Shown here: one piece after another, positions 27,838 through 36,436 of the stretch
Numbering within the stretch: the stretch's first letter is position 1
How the letters are laid out: each line of letters opens with the position of its first letter
Origin: JBHHUI01 sp965248775
GTDB lineage: Bacteria; Chloroflexota; Anaerolineae; Anaerolineales; JBHHUI01
NCBI GenBank assembly: GCA_965248775.1
Contig: OZ252150.1
Span: 5,332,001 to 5,396,000, forward strand
Length of the DNA: 64,000 bases
Direction: 5' to 3'
Notes under the pieces: generated by a model
Database searches by the model: none
What the model was told of the DNA's origin: nothing
The model's input: only the letters and a program-made list of their open reading frames with translations
Program-made: the position numbers and the translations under genes

Positions 27838-29893
27838 ATCTAAACCAAGTTGGATTGGACGTACCCTCAATGATCGCTATAAAATTGAAGAAATCCTTGG
27901 CCAAGGAGGTATGGCCGGAGTCTACAAAGCTACCGACCCCAACCTCGAGCGTACAGTTGCCATCAAAATAATCCACGAGCACATGAGCCGCGACGCAGAT
28001 TTTATCCGGCGCTTTAAGCAAGAAGCGAGGGCGATCGCCCGATTACACCACCCCAAAATTATCCAAGTGCACGACTTCAGCTACGATGGCGATGTCCTCT
28101 ACATGGTGATGGATTATCTGCCCGGCAATTCATTGCAGGACAGGCTGAATGATCTCAAGGCTGCCAACCAAGAGCTACCTCTAACCCAAATTCTCCAGCT
28201 GATGATAGCCGTCTGCGATGCAATTGCTTATGCTCATGAGAGCGGCCTTATCCACCGAGACATCAAGACGGCGAATGTGATGTTTGACGCTCAAGGACAG
28301 CCGGTGATAGTAGACTTTGGCCTGACCAAGCTGCGTGGATCAACAGAATACTCCGTCAGCGGGAGTGTCACAGGTAGTGCTTCTTACATGTCACCAGAAC
28401 AAGTGCGTGGCCAGCGCGTCGACGAACGGACTGACATCTATACCCTCGGCGTGTTGTTGTTCCGCATGTTCACCGGGCAACGACCCTTTAACGCCGAATC
28501 AAGCATGGGTGTCTCGATGAAGCATTTGGAAGAGGCGGTGCCCGATATCCGGCAGTACGTCAGCGAGGTGCCGGATGAATTGGCAGCATTGATTTACAAA
28601 GCATTGGAAAAAGATCCGGCCGATCGTTTTCAGACTGTCGATGAAATGGCTGTGGCATTGCAGGAGATTGACTGGCAGCACTGCTTCAACGTCCGGGGCT
28701 GCTACCCCCGCCTGCGAGGGCTGCCGGTCAAGGATGTATCGACGCCTGAACTACCGCTGAACCTTTGCCTTGTCATTGACCAGTCAAACTCGATGCGAGG
28801 TGCGCGACTCGAACAGGTAAAGTCCGCTACTAAAGAGGTCATCGCGGGTCTCAAGCCGGGCGACACCTTCTCCGTGGTAACTTTCAATAATCGGGCGCAA
28901 ACCATTCTTCCGGCGCAGAAAAACCTAAGAAAGGCTGTGGCGCTTAACAAAGTCGGCGCCATTATGGCGGAGGGTGGGACGGAAATATTACAAGGCCTGA
29001 CATATGGACTGGCCGAGATTCACCGTAACCTCAGCCGGGAGAGCGTCAATCATCTCATCCTGCTGACCGACGGACATACATATGGCGACGAGGAAGATTG
29101 CCTGGCGCTCGCGTCTCAGGTGAAGGCCGATGGGATTGCGATCAGCGGTATGGGCATTGGCAACAGCTGGAATGATGGTTTCCTTGACAATTTAGCCAGC
29201 CTGACGGGTGGTGTCTCGGCCTACATAGACTCCCCGGCGGCAATCAAAAGCGTCTTGCAGTCCAGCATTAAGCAAATGGGCGCTGTTTTTGCAGAGCGTA
29301 TGCGTCTACAAGTTAAGCCCGAACTAGGCGTTGAATTTCAATCGGCATGGAGGTGTGCTCCAGATGTGCTGCCGCTTGCAACCGAGACACAACCATTGCG
29401 TTTAGGGGCATTGTCTTACTCGGGTTCGATCTCGGTGCTGCTTGAGTTCTTGGTGCCACCCAGCGACACGGGCTCACTCAAAATCGCCCGGATGAATCTG
29501 ACAAGTGACACACTGGAGCTGGAACCCCGCAGCGAGAGCACTGAATTCGATTTTAGCCTGTCGGTCAGCAAGCATGTCCCCACCGCTCTTCTGTCACCTG
29601 TCATTGCAGAGGTGCTGGACAAACTTAACCTATACCGTACTCAGGAGAAAGCTTGGGAATCGGCTGAGAGTGGAAACCTGGATGAAGCGAGCCGCCAACT
29701 GAAAGCTCTGGCCAAGGAACTATTGAGCAGGGGCCAAAAGGCCTTGGCCCAGACTGCTTTGGTGGAAGCCGAACGGTTGAAGGGGGCCCATAAGCTATCG
29801 GACGAAGGTCGCAAACGACTCAAGTATGGGACTCGGGCTCTGATGATTCCACAGGGTGAGCTGCCTAATTTTAATTCCAACTTGCTCCTATAG
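27830..29893 (+). CDS. Ser/Thr protein kinase fused to a VWA domain
   Basis: 687 residues. The kinase domain (15-275) is complete: Gly loop LGQGGMAGVYKA, Lys46 in VAIKII, HRDIKTANV catalytic loop, DFGLTKL, and SPEQVRGQ in the activation segment. A short linker leads to a von Willebrand A domain (about 300-480) with the MIDAS residues DQSNSM, the Thr in GGTEI and the Asp in LTDGHT. The C-terminal part (about 480-687) is a beta-rich region and an Ala/Leu-rich helical tail. No membrane helix is seen, so it is cytoplasmic. It starts inside the end of the truncated receiver gene, suggesting an ancestral receiver-kinase pair. Substrates unknown. Confidence 0.9.
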   Translation: MTESKPSWIGRTLNDRYKIEEILGQGGMAGVYKATDPNLERTVAIKIIHEHMSRDADFIRRFKQEARAIARLHHPKIIQVHDFSYDGDVLYMVMDYLPGNSLQDRLNDLKAANQELPLTQILQLMIAVCDAIAYAHESGLIHRDIKTANVMFDAQGQPVIVDFGLTKLRGSTEYSVSGSVTGSASYMSPEQVRGQRVDERTDIYTLGVLLFRMFTGQRPFNAESSMGVSMKHLEEAVPDIRQYVSEVPDELAALIYKALEKDPADRFQTVDEMAVALQEIDWQHCFNVRGCYPRLRGLPVKDVSTPELPLNLCLVIDQSNSMRGARLEQVKSATKEVIAGLKPGDTFSVVTFNNRAQTILPAQKNLRKAVALNKVGAIMAEGGTEILQGLTYGLAEIHRNLSRESVNHLILLTDGHTYGDEEDCLALASQVKADGIAISGMGIGNSWNDGFLDNLASLTGGVSAYIDSPAAIKSVLQSSIKQMGAVFAERMRLQVKPELGVEFQSAWRCAPDVLPLATETQPLRLGALSYSGSISVLLEFLVPPSDTGSLKIARMNLTSDTLELEPRSESTEFDFSLSVSKHVPTALLSPVIAEVLDKLNLYRTQEKAWESAESGNLDEASRQLKALAKELLSRGQKALAQTALVEAERLKGAHKLSDEGRKRLKYGTRALMIPQGELPNFNSNLLL

Positions 29894-30238
29894 CGTCACT
29901 TCAGATACTTCGCGTAGCATGACAATCACCAGTACATGAAGTTGCTCAAAACTGCATAACGCGGCATCCCCGCCTCCTCGCCGATTTCCAGGCCAAATCT
30001 GTCGGCGATTAGGCCCCACAATTCTGGACGCTTAATAACCCATACACTCAAGACTTATGTCGGCAGACGGGCTATTCTCGAGGGATAGATCATCGTTGTC
30101 GGCTACAATCATCTTTTCTGCAGCCACATAACCGATGTATGAAGTTTATGCTAGGCGATCAGGTCAACTTCCAGACGATTCCGAATACATTCCAGAAGAT
30201 ATGGTAACTTGTCCCTGACAGAAAGAGATCCTTTCGTT
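29894..30238. other. 345-bp non-coding stretch with a short unassigned frame
   Basis: No complete gene is seen. On the minus strand, about 30050 to 29930, a short frame reads RPELWGLIADRFGLEIGE, then AGMPRYAVLSNFMYW and a stop, with a stop codon just upstream. It looks like the C-terminus of some degraded enzyme, but I cannot assign it. No clear terminator or promoter. Confidence 0.4.
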
Positions 30239-31165
30239 TCAAAGCGCAGCAGCGGATTGCCAAAGTGCTTCCCTCGTTGCCTCTGCGTATGCGGGCACGA
30301 GAATATCGTGTTGGGCTGCAGAGGGCTGGGCAGGAAAGATTGTCAGCGCAAAATTGATGAGGTTGTGCACCATTTGCGGATTTCTGCATGAAGCCGGAAT
30401 TGCAAAATCTACCCCCCACGCCGCCCCACCTTCCACCGGTGTAACAAACGAGAGGCCATGCCAATCTGCCACCGTACTGGGTATGATTGCCAGGTCTGCA
30501 CGGCTCTGATCTATTGCGCGAGCAGGTGCGTGGGTAGAAAGGGCATTCCTTCTAAGGCGAACAATTTCTGGGCGCATGCTTTCCAGAGTCAACGGGGAGG
30601 GGTTCGGCGACGATGTTTCATATGCGAGCAAATAATGCGATATGACGAGCTGCCCGTCGTCCGGCAGTGCGAAACGTATACCGGGAGCAGCCAGCGCTTG
30701 CCAGGATTGGGCAAGCGCTTCCAAGGTTGGGTCGCGATAACCAATACCATATGCCCCACTCGCAGCGGCCAGTGTGTAGGCGTTCGCCGGGTCTTGGGGA
30801 CGTCGGCCCAGGCCGAATTCCGGGGCCAGATCTTTTGACGCAGAAATCCTGGATTTGTCCAAAGGTAAGAGCAGCCCTGCACTAATGAGCTGGGTGGTTA
30901 GGCTATCGGGAGAGAGGACAAGGTCATAGCTGCCGGGAAAGGTCTCCAACCGGTTGCGTAATTCTTTTGGATTGGGAGCGACCTCCACGGTCGTAGCAAT
31001 GCCGCTCCTTCGAGACCAGGCCGGCAAGAGCGCAGGGTGGAGAGCGTCGGGCGGAGCCAGGATGTAAAGTCGATCTAGCGCGGGGTCCGACATCCGACTG
31101 CCCAGTGCAAACCCAATTGCACTGATTCCTCCAATTTTTAGGAACTGTCTGCGGTCGAAGATCAT
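30239..31165 (-). CDS. extracellular solute-binding protein with Tat-type signal
   Basis: 308 residues. The twin-arginine motif DRRQFLK at 4-10 is followed by a hydrophobic stretch (IGGISAIGFALG), so export through Tat is likely; a lipobox is not obvious. The body resembles polyamine/iron-type periplasmic binding proteins (PotD-like cluster): LYILAPPDALHPALL, YDLVLSPDSL, the hinge AYGIGYRDPT, and the C-terminal LINFALTIF with HDILVPAYAEA. ABC permease and ATPase genes are not adjacent, so it is an orphan. ATG at 31165 is chosen because it places the signal at the N-terminus; an upstream extension is open. It is divergent from the GT2 gene. Confidence 0.75.
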   Translation of the reverse strand: MIFDRRQFLKIGGISAIGFALGSRMSDPALDRLYILAPPDALHPALLPAWSRRSGIATTVEVAPNPKELRNRLETFPGSYDLVLSPDSLTTQLISAGLLLPLDKSRISASKDLAPEFGLGRRPQDPANAYTLAAASGAYGIGYRDPTLEALAQSWQALAAPGIRFALPDDGQLVISHYLLAYETSSPNPSPLTLESMRPEIVRLRRNALSTHAPARAIDQSRADLAIIPSTVADWHGLSFVTPVEGGAAWGVDFAIPASCRNPQMVHNLINFALTIFPAQPSAAQHDILVPAYAEATREALWQSAAAL

Positions 31166-31260
31166 GTCGATAATTTTGCCTTCAGGATGCACCTGATGCA
31201 AGTGGCTGCAGGATGAATGCCAATCAAGGCTGGGCTATAATCCGCGCCGGTGATTCACGG

Positions 31261-32226
31261 ATGACAGTTTCTCTGATCCTTACCGTATGCAACGAAGCGG
31301 AGTACATCCCGCGCCTGTTCGATTCCATCGTGGCACAAACCAGACAGCCGGATGAAGTGATTGTGTGTGATGGTGGCTCCAGGGATGAGACGGTTGCTAG
31401 GCTCGAAAAATATTCTGATCAACTGAATTTGCGCATTGAATCTGCACCGGGGGCAAACATCTCTACGGGGCGCAATATTGCCATTCGGGCTGCTGTCGGA
31501 GAGATCATCGCCGTTACCGACGCAGGTGTTCGGCTGGAACCAGACTGGCTGGCACGGCTGGTGGCCCCGTTCGCCGACTCCAAAAATGATCGGACTGCAC
31601 TCGCGGCTGGTTTCTTCCAGGCAGAAGCTGGGTCTCTTTTTGAACTTGCAATGGGCGCGACCGTTCTCCCGGTCTGGACTGATGTTCATCCGGACCGCTT
31701 TCTACCCTCCAGCCGGTCGGTGGCATTTCGCAAATCGACCTGGGAGGCAGTAGGGGGTTATCCGGAATGGTTACCCTTCTCAGAAGATGTCGTTTTCGAT
31801 CTTCGCGTACGGGAGCGTTTTGGTGCCTTCAAACTCGTCCCAGACGCAATTGTGCATTTTCGACCGCGCAGTTCGTTGCGACGTTTTTCTCGCCAATATT
31901 TCAACTATGCGAGTGGTGATGGGCACGCCGGTCTTTTTCCACGAATACATTTCATCCGTTATTTCACTTATCTCGTCGTTGTGCCATTGGCAGTTTTTGC
32001 TGCCCTGACAATCAGTCCGTGGTTGTGGGCGCTCGGGCTGTTGGCTGGATTTGCCTACATCCGCACCCCCATTCGTCGTCTTGTGCATGTGTGGAGTCCC
32101 CTTTCCGTGATGGAACGCCTCTCTGCCCTCGCCTTGATTCCTATCATTCGCGTAGTGGGAGATTTCGCCAAAATGTGCGGTTATCCTATGGGAGTCTGGC
32201 AGCGAATTCGCCCAAACAGGGATTAA
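31261..32226 (+). CDS. family 2 glycosyltransferase, membrane associated
   Basis: About 321 residues. GT-A fold: MTVSLILTVCNEAEYIPRLF, DEVIVCDGGSRDET, then the DxD-like acidic site in VTDAGVRLEPDWL, and the acceptor-side SEDVVFDLRVRERFG. Two hydrophobic helices near the C-terminus (about 240-275) suggest membrane association. It transfers a nucleotide-activated sugar, probably in surface-glycan synthesis. An ATG 48 bp earlier (31213) is possible, but 31261 gives the standard N-terminus. A 20-bp hairpin follows. Confidence 0.88.
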   Translation: MTVSLILTVCNEAEYIPRLFDSIVAQTRQPDEVIVCDGGSRDETVARLEKYSDQLNLRIESAPGANISTGRNIAIRAAVGEIIAVTDAGVRLEPDWLARLVAPFADSKNDRTALAAGFFQAEAGSLFELAMGATVLPVWTDVHPDRFLPSSRSVAFRKSTWEAVGGYPEWLPFSEDVVFDLRVRERFGAFKLVPDAIVHFRPRSSLRRFSRQYFNYASGDGHAGLFPRIHFIRYFTYLVVVPLAVFAALTISPWLWALGLLAGFAYIRTPIRRLVHVWSPLSVMERLSALALIPIIRVVGDFAKMCGYPMGVWQRIRPNRD

Positions 32227-32232
32227 ATGAAA

Positions 32233-32252
32233 GAGCCGCTAAACAGCGGCTC
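32233..32252. terminator. hairpin between convergent GT2 and receiver genes
   Basis: GAGCCGCT-AAAC-AGCGGCTC is a perfect 8-bp stem with a tetraloop, 7 bp after the GT2 stop. On the minus strand it is followed by TTTCATTT, so it may work better for the interrupted receiver gene. Confidence 0.65.
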
Positions 32253-32276
32253 AATATTACGAAACCAGGAGGTGAG

Positions 32277-32630
32277 TCACAGGTCCAATGCTCGCTCCAC
32301 ACTCTCACGTAGCTCTGCTGGCGAGAACGGTTTGCTAATGTAGTCAAACGCGCCTTCCGGGACATCTTGCGCGAGGGCGCTGGCGATCTTCTGATGGCAC
32401 GCGCTGAGGACAATCACGGGTGTATCCCGTAGCTTTACGTCTTCACGGATTTGGCGGTAGATATCCCAGCCGCTGATGTCCGGCATAAATAAATCTAGCA
32501 GGATCAAATCTGGCTGCACTTCTTGTAATGCCTCGAGGCCAGCCTCCCCACTAAAGGCCGGAAAGGTCTCTAAATCCGGGTCCTCCAAGACCATCTGTAC
32601 TAGGTCTACCATCTCCGGCTCATCTTCTAT
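32277..32630 (-). pseudogene. response-regulator receiver gene split by an IS
   Basis: The frame reads EDEPEMVDLVQMVLED, LILLDLFMPDISGWD, PVIVLSACH and YISKPFSPAELRE, a complete single-domain receiver except for its first seven or eight residues. These are found beyond the IS at 33761-33784: a GTG with GGAGG five bases upstream reads VSKKVVYI. Removing 32631-33760 and one TAT copy joins them in frame as VSKKVVYIEDEPEM. A shortened product from an internal ATG (32612) would lack the acidic pocket. Confidence 0.8.
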
Positions 32631-32713
32631 CTAACCATTGGTGCTAGTTGAAAAAGTCATGAGCATCGCTCAGACTATGGGTTATCGACGAATAACCATA
32701 GGGGAGCGAGCTC

Positions 32714-33745
32714 ATGACTACCGAAGATATTATCACCCTTGTCGCGCCCGCCAGGGTCGTGATAACGATTTTCTGCGAAGTGGATGACAGCCTGCCGGAG
32801 ATAATCAAGCATTCACAGGCCAAACTGTACCCCAGTGAACTGGTCACCATTGGTATCCTGTTTGCGCTCAAGGGTGGCCATTTTCGGGCATTCTATCGGT
32901 GGCTCAAGCGTGATTATGACGCGCTCTTCGCCGGCTTGCCAGAGCGGACGCGCTTGCAGCGCTTGCTCAAGGCGCATCAGGACTGGTGCGATTTGCTACT
33001 CGCCGAACCCAGTCTGTTCACGGTTATTGACACCTACCCGATCGAACTACTCTTTCCCATTCGGGAAGGCCGCAGCCAACACCAAATCGGCAAGAAAGGC
33101 CGCGACAAAGGGCGCTGGAGTGTCGGCGTGAAGCTGTGCTGGTTGCTGGACGACCATGGCCGCGTCGCACAGTGCCGCACTTGCCGCGTGCGACCCAGTA
33201 CCAAACGAACTGGGTTGGTACCTCGTCCAGTCGACGAGACTGGGTACCGACGCAGTGCATTCGGCACTGTGCAGCATCGTGATGCACACCACGTCCAGTC
33301 TGTCCGCACAGTCCAGTAAAGGGACTGCACTGGGTGACTGGGTACTGACACAGTGCGTTCAGCACTGGGCTGCATCGGTATCAACTGGGACTGGAACACG
33401 CTCAACACGCATGACAAGCATTTCCATCACGTGGCAGCAGCCTTTGTCGACCAGACGATTGCCTTCGCTGATTTCGGTTTTCGGTCTGCAGACGGCCATC
33501 CGGCCAACATGAAACTATGTCCCAAGGGCACCTGGAATGAGCGTATGTACGTCGAGACGGCGTTGTCCATGGTCACCATCGTGTGCGACTTGAAACGCTT
33601 GCGCCATCGCGTGACACAATACATCTCTGCTCGCCTAGCTTATGTGGCGGCGATGTTCAATATCTTGCTGGACCTGGCCCGTCAACTTGATCCCGATCCA
33701 TATGCCAACCCGTATAAGATGTCAATCGCTCAGTTCTCACTCTGA
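32714..33745 (+). pseudogene. DDE transposase, interrupted
   Basis: The first part (ATG 32714 to about 33169) reads TIGILFALKGGHFRAFYRWL, and later VIDTYPIELLFPIREG and WSVGVKLCWLLDDHGRVA. The second part (from about 33378) reads INWDWNTLNTHDKHFHHV, DQTIAFADFGFR and GTWNERMYVETALSMVT, ending RLAYVAAMFNILLDL. The pieces adjoin logically as one DDE transposase of about 275 residues of the IS5/IS982 type (group not certain). The intervening 208 bp put the parts in different frames. Confidence 0.75.
33170..33377. repeat. hairpin-rich insertion inside the transposase (MITE-like)
   Basis: The stretch contains a chain of short palindromes: GTACCAA/TTGGTAC (33199-33222), CTCGTC/GACGAG (33223-33240), GTGCAT/ATGCAC (33256-33290). 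A 28-bp motif at 33245-33272 recurs at 33343-33370 (23-24 of 28 identical to the copy noted next) and, inverted, at 63287-63314 (26 of 28). The repetition elsewhere and the clean interruption of a gene argue for a non-autonomous mobile repeat. Confidence 0.65.
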
Positions 33746-33869
33746 ACTAGCACCATTGGTTATATATACTACTTTTTTCGACACACATCCCTCCAGAAGC
33801 GAATTACTTCCTCTATGATAAGAAAAAAGGTGGGTGAAAAGCAATAGCTAACTGGATTTCACCCTATTT

Positions 33870-34550
33870 TTATGACAAGTCATTTTGGGACTCGTTAAGC
33901 AGTCTTTTAAGCAGAGGGCCGACTCCACGGACCGTGTCTACGTGGTGGTGTGCACCGTCGCGATCGGTACCACCGGGGCGGACGAGGATTGTCGTCATAC
34001 CCATCTCCCGTGCAGTAGCGATGTTGCGAGCTGAATCCTCCACGAGCACGCAGGCTTCTGCCGGGGCATTTAGCGTACTTAGCAAAATTTCGTATGCTGT
34101 TCTATTGGGCTTATTGACGAAATTCAGCATGACGATGTCAACGATCGCCTCGAAGTGATCCTGGATGCCGAGATGACGGAGGACGTTCTCAGCGTGAGCG
34201 CGATCGGCATTCGTGAAAATAGCTTTTCGCAAGGGGAGGTCGGCCAGCATCCGGTTGAGTTCGGGGTCTGGCCGGAGAAACTCTTGGTAGCGCAGGTCGT
34301 GCACAAAGGCTAAATATTCGAGTGGGTCCAGTTCTGGATGCTCGTACATCAAACCGTTGAGCGTGGTGCCATGTTCGCGGTAATATTTCGAGCGGACCGT
34401 ATCGGAATCTGCTGGATTGACACCCATGTGTTCAACCAGATATTGTTCGATTCGATCGGCGAGCTCATCCCATAAACCGTTGTCGGGTGGGTAGAGTGTG
34501 TCATCTACATCGAAGACGGCAAAGCGAAGCCCGGCTCGAGATGTGCTCAT
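33870..34550 (-). CDS. HAD-superfamily hydrolase, pyrimidine 5-prime-nucleotidase (SDT1-like)
   Basis: 226 residues. HAD motif I FDVDDTLYP (14-22), motif II FTNADRAHAENVL (Thr/Asn), Lys in NKPNRTAYEI, motif IV VLVEDSARNIATA. The helical cap with YREHGTTLNGLM matches the SDT1/PHM8 pyrimidine 5-prime-nucleotidase group, which dephosphorylates UMP/CMP-type nucleotides or sugar phosphates. Cytoplasmic. Its ATG overlaps the stop of the GT39-like gene upstream (ATGA), so they are translationally coupled. Confidence 0.88.
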   Translation of the reverse strand: MSTSRAGLRFAVFDVDDTLYPPDNGLWDELADRIEQYLVEHMGVNPADSDTVRSKYYREHGTTLNGLMYEHPELDPLEYLAFVHDLRYQEFLRPDPELNRMLADLPLRKAIFTNADRAHAENVLRHLGIQDHFEAIVDIVMLNFVNKPNRTAYEILLSTLNAPAEACVLVEDSARNIATAREMGMTTILVRPGGTDRDGAHHHVDTVRGVGPLLKRLLNESQNDLS

Positions 34551-36412
34551 GGGGCCTCAATTCGAATTCTGGCCAGTTCCAGCCTGTCACCCACAGCGGC
34601 CTCACCTGTGTGCATGTCCAATCGTACCCCATCCTCAACTCCGTAGAGACCGACCGAGAGCAAATATTCTCCACTTGGGAGATCAGATGCTAGCAACACG
34701 CCATGATTGTCTGCAATAGCTTGGTCAACAGGCCAGGTTGTTGTGAGTTCCAAGCCGCCACCTGGCTCGCCATCCTGCTGTGCGATGGGCGGGGTAGACG
34801 CGTCAGCGGAGACATGCACGAAAACCTTGTAACGCGCGCTGAGTGCGGCCTGCGTTTGCCAGAAGAGGGTGAGTTGCAAAATATCCCCGGGAGAGAAGAC
34901 ATCTGCATTGAGCGTGAAACCTTCCAATTGGATGTGCTCGCCAAAGCGGGCCGTCGTTGGCGTTTCCAGCGTTGCAGCAACAGCAGGAACGGCATAGGTT
35001 GCAAGCCTTACATCACCATACCAACTATCGTAGGCTTTGAAGGTATTCTCGTTGAGCCAGCCTTCGATCACCCGACCTGGGTCCGATTGCACGTCGCCCC
35101 AATAGAGTGTGAAGAGGCGCTCATGGCTCGCCGCAATATTTTCCAGTTCGTCTATTTGGGCCGGAACGTCCAGCGGGCGCGTACGTGCAACTGGAAATAC
35201 GTTCGAATCGTCTGGTTGATAGTATGTAAAAACTTCCCATTGATTGGGCGCATTTAGCAAAACCGCATCTCCAGGTCTGGCGTCGGCTGAGATCGCAACG
35301 ACCATTGCTCGATAATCTGCACGGAAATAGGTTGGATTTGAATAAAGATTATTGAGCACACCTAAGTCAAAACGAAACCAGGTCAGGGCAAGAGTGATCG
35401 TGAGCGCGCCGTAGAAAAATAGCAGCGCCTGATCCCGCGCAGCCTGTGCGCGCTGTGCTGCATTGAGTCCATGTGCGAGTCCATTGCCTGCCAGCAGACA
35501 GAGCGCGGGAGCCACCACTAGTAAAAATTTCGCGAAGACCGGAGTAAATAGTCCAAGCGCCAATGTAAGCGTCACTGGGAATGCCAGCCAAACCGCCGGG
35601 AGAAAAGACTTCCGGCTCAGGAGACCGGCCAGTGCCAGGGCAGCAAGGGCTACCAGACCCGGGGCGACCAGTTGTGTTTCTGTCGTTGGACCATAAACGA
35701 GCCAACGCCAGCTCTCGGCCAATGTGTTTAGGATTGGCAGATATGCACGTCCGGCCGGCCAGGTAGTGATCTGGCGCCAGGCGGTTGGCAGCCAGGGCAG
35801 GTAGAGAAGCATTGCGACGAACTGGAGCAGCAACCACATCGCGATGCGGCGCATATCTCGGCGTTGCGCAATGAGCTGCCCAATATTCAGTGCTAGCAGC
35901 ACAAAGACAAACGAATAGTGCGAATACATCCCGGCAGCGGCGAGCAGCACATACGCAAGAGCATAGCGTCGCCGCGACGTCGCGTAGCGCGATACCCAGA
36001 ATACGGCTGCGCCAAGAGCGGCTGCGAGAGCATACATGCGTGCTTCCTGGGAATAGTAGATCAGGAATGGGTTTAATGCCCCCAGCACGGCGGCAAACAG
36101 ACCGGCTCTGCTGCCCAACCAATCAGTTCCAAGCCTTACCAGCAGCGCAACCAGAAGCAGTCCAGTCAATGCGGAAAAACCGCGCAGACTGAGTTCAGTC
36201 CAACCGGTGAGGGCGCGCCAGCCCGCCAACGCGAAATAATAGCCGGGTGGATGGATATCAGCAGCCGCACCCGCAATGATTTGCTCGGGGCTGCGCTCAG
36301 CAATGCGGGCTGAATTTCCTTCGTCATTCCAAAAAGATTGATGGTCGATCCGATAGAAACGCATCGCAAAGGCTGCACCGAGGATGAGTAGAGCAGTTGC
36401 AATGCGCGACAT
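34547..36412 (-). CDS. GT39-like polyprenyl-sugar-dependent membrane glycosyltransferase
   Basis: About 621 residues from ATG 36412 (a TTG at 36436 directly after the upstream stop is possible). The first extracytoplasmic loop carries the acidic pair WNDEGNSARIAE typical of GT-C enzymes of the ArnT/PMT type. About 10-11 hydrophobic helices fill residues 5-340. The C-terminal 250 residues form a soluble, beta-rich extracytoplasmic domain (FTLNADVFSPGDILQLTLFW; PSGEYLLSVGLYG). It transfers a sugar from a polyprenyl carrier to an acceptor outside the membrane. It lies between the glycosidase-like and HAD genes in one minus-strand operon. Confidence 0.85.
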   Translation of the reverse strand: MSRIATALLILGAAFAMRFYRIDHQSFWNDEGNSARIAERSPEQIIAGAAADIHPPGYYFALAGWRALTGWTELSLRGFSALTGLLLVALLVRLGTDWLGSRAGLFAAVLGALNPFLIYYSQEARMYALAAALGAAVFWVSRYATSRRRYALAYVLLAAAGMYSHYSFVFVLLALNIGQLIAQRRDMRRIAMWLLLQFVAMLLYLPWLPTAWRQITTWPAGRAYLPILNTLAESWRWLVYGPTTETQLVAPGLVALAALALAGLLSRKSFLPAVWLAFPVTLTLALGLFTPVFAKFLLVVAPALCLLAGNGLAHGLNAAQRAQAARDQALLFFYGALTITLALTWFRFDLGVLNNLYSNPTYFRADYRAMVVAISADARPGDAVLLNAPNQWEVFTYYQPDDSNVFPVARTRPLDVPAQIDELENIAASHERLFTLYWGDVQSDPGRVIEGWLNENTFKAYDSWYGDVRLATYAVPAVAATLETPTTARFGEHIQLEGFTLNADVFSPGDILQLTLFWQTQAALSARYKVFVHVSADASTPPIAQQDGEPGGGLELTTTWPVDQAIADNHGVLLASDLPSGEYLLSVGLYGVEDGVRLDMHTGEAAVGDRLELARIRIEAP

Positions 36413-36436
36413 TGGAATTGAAGGTGTGAACCGCAA

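Larger units (their letters stand above)
32631..33760 (+). mobile_element. decayed insertion sequence in a receiver gene
   Basis: About 1.13 kb. End repeats: ACCATTGGTGCTAGTT at the left, and its inverse with one mismatch at the right (AACTAGCACCAATGGT would be perfect; the right end has ATTGGT). A TAT duplication (32628-32630 and 33761-33763) fits restoration of the broken gene, but an end two or three bases either way is possible. The transposase is interrupted by a 208-bp hairpin-rich insertion, so the element cannot transpose by itself. Confidence 0.8.
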
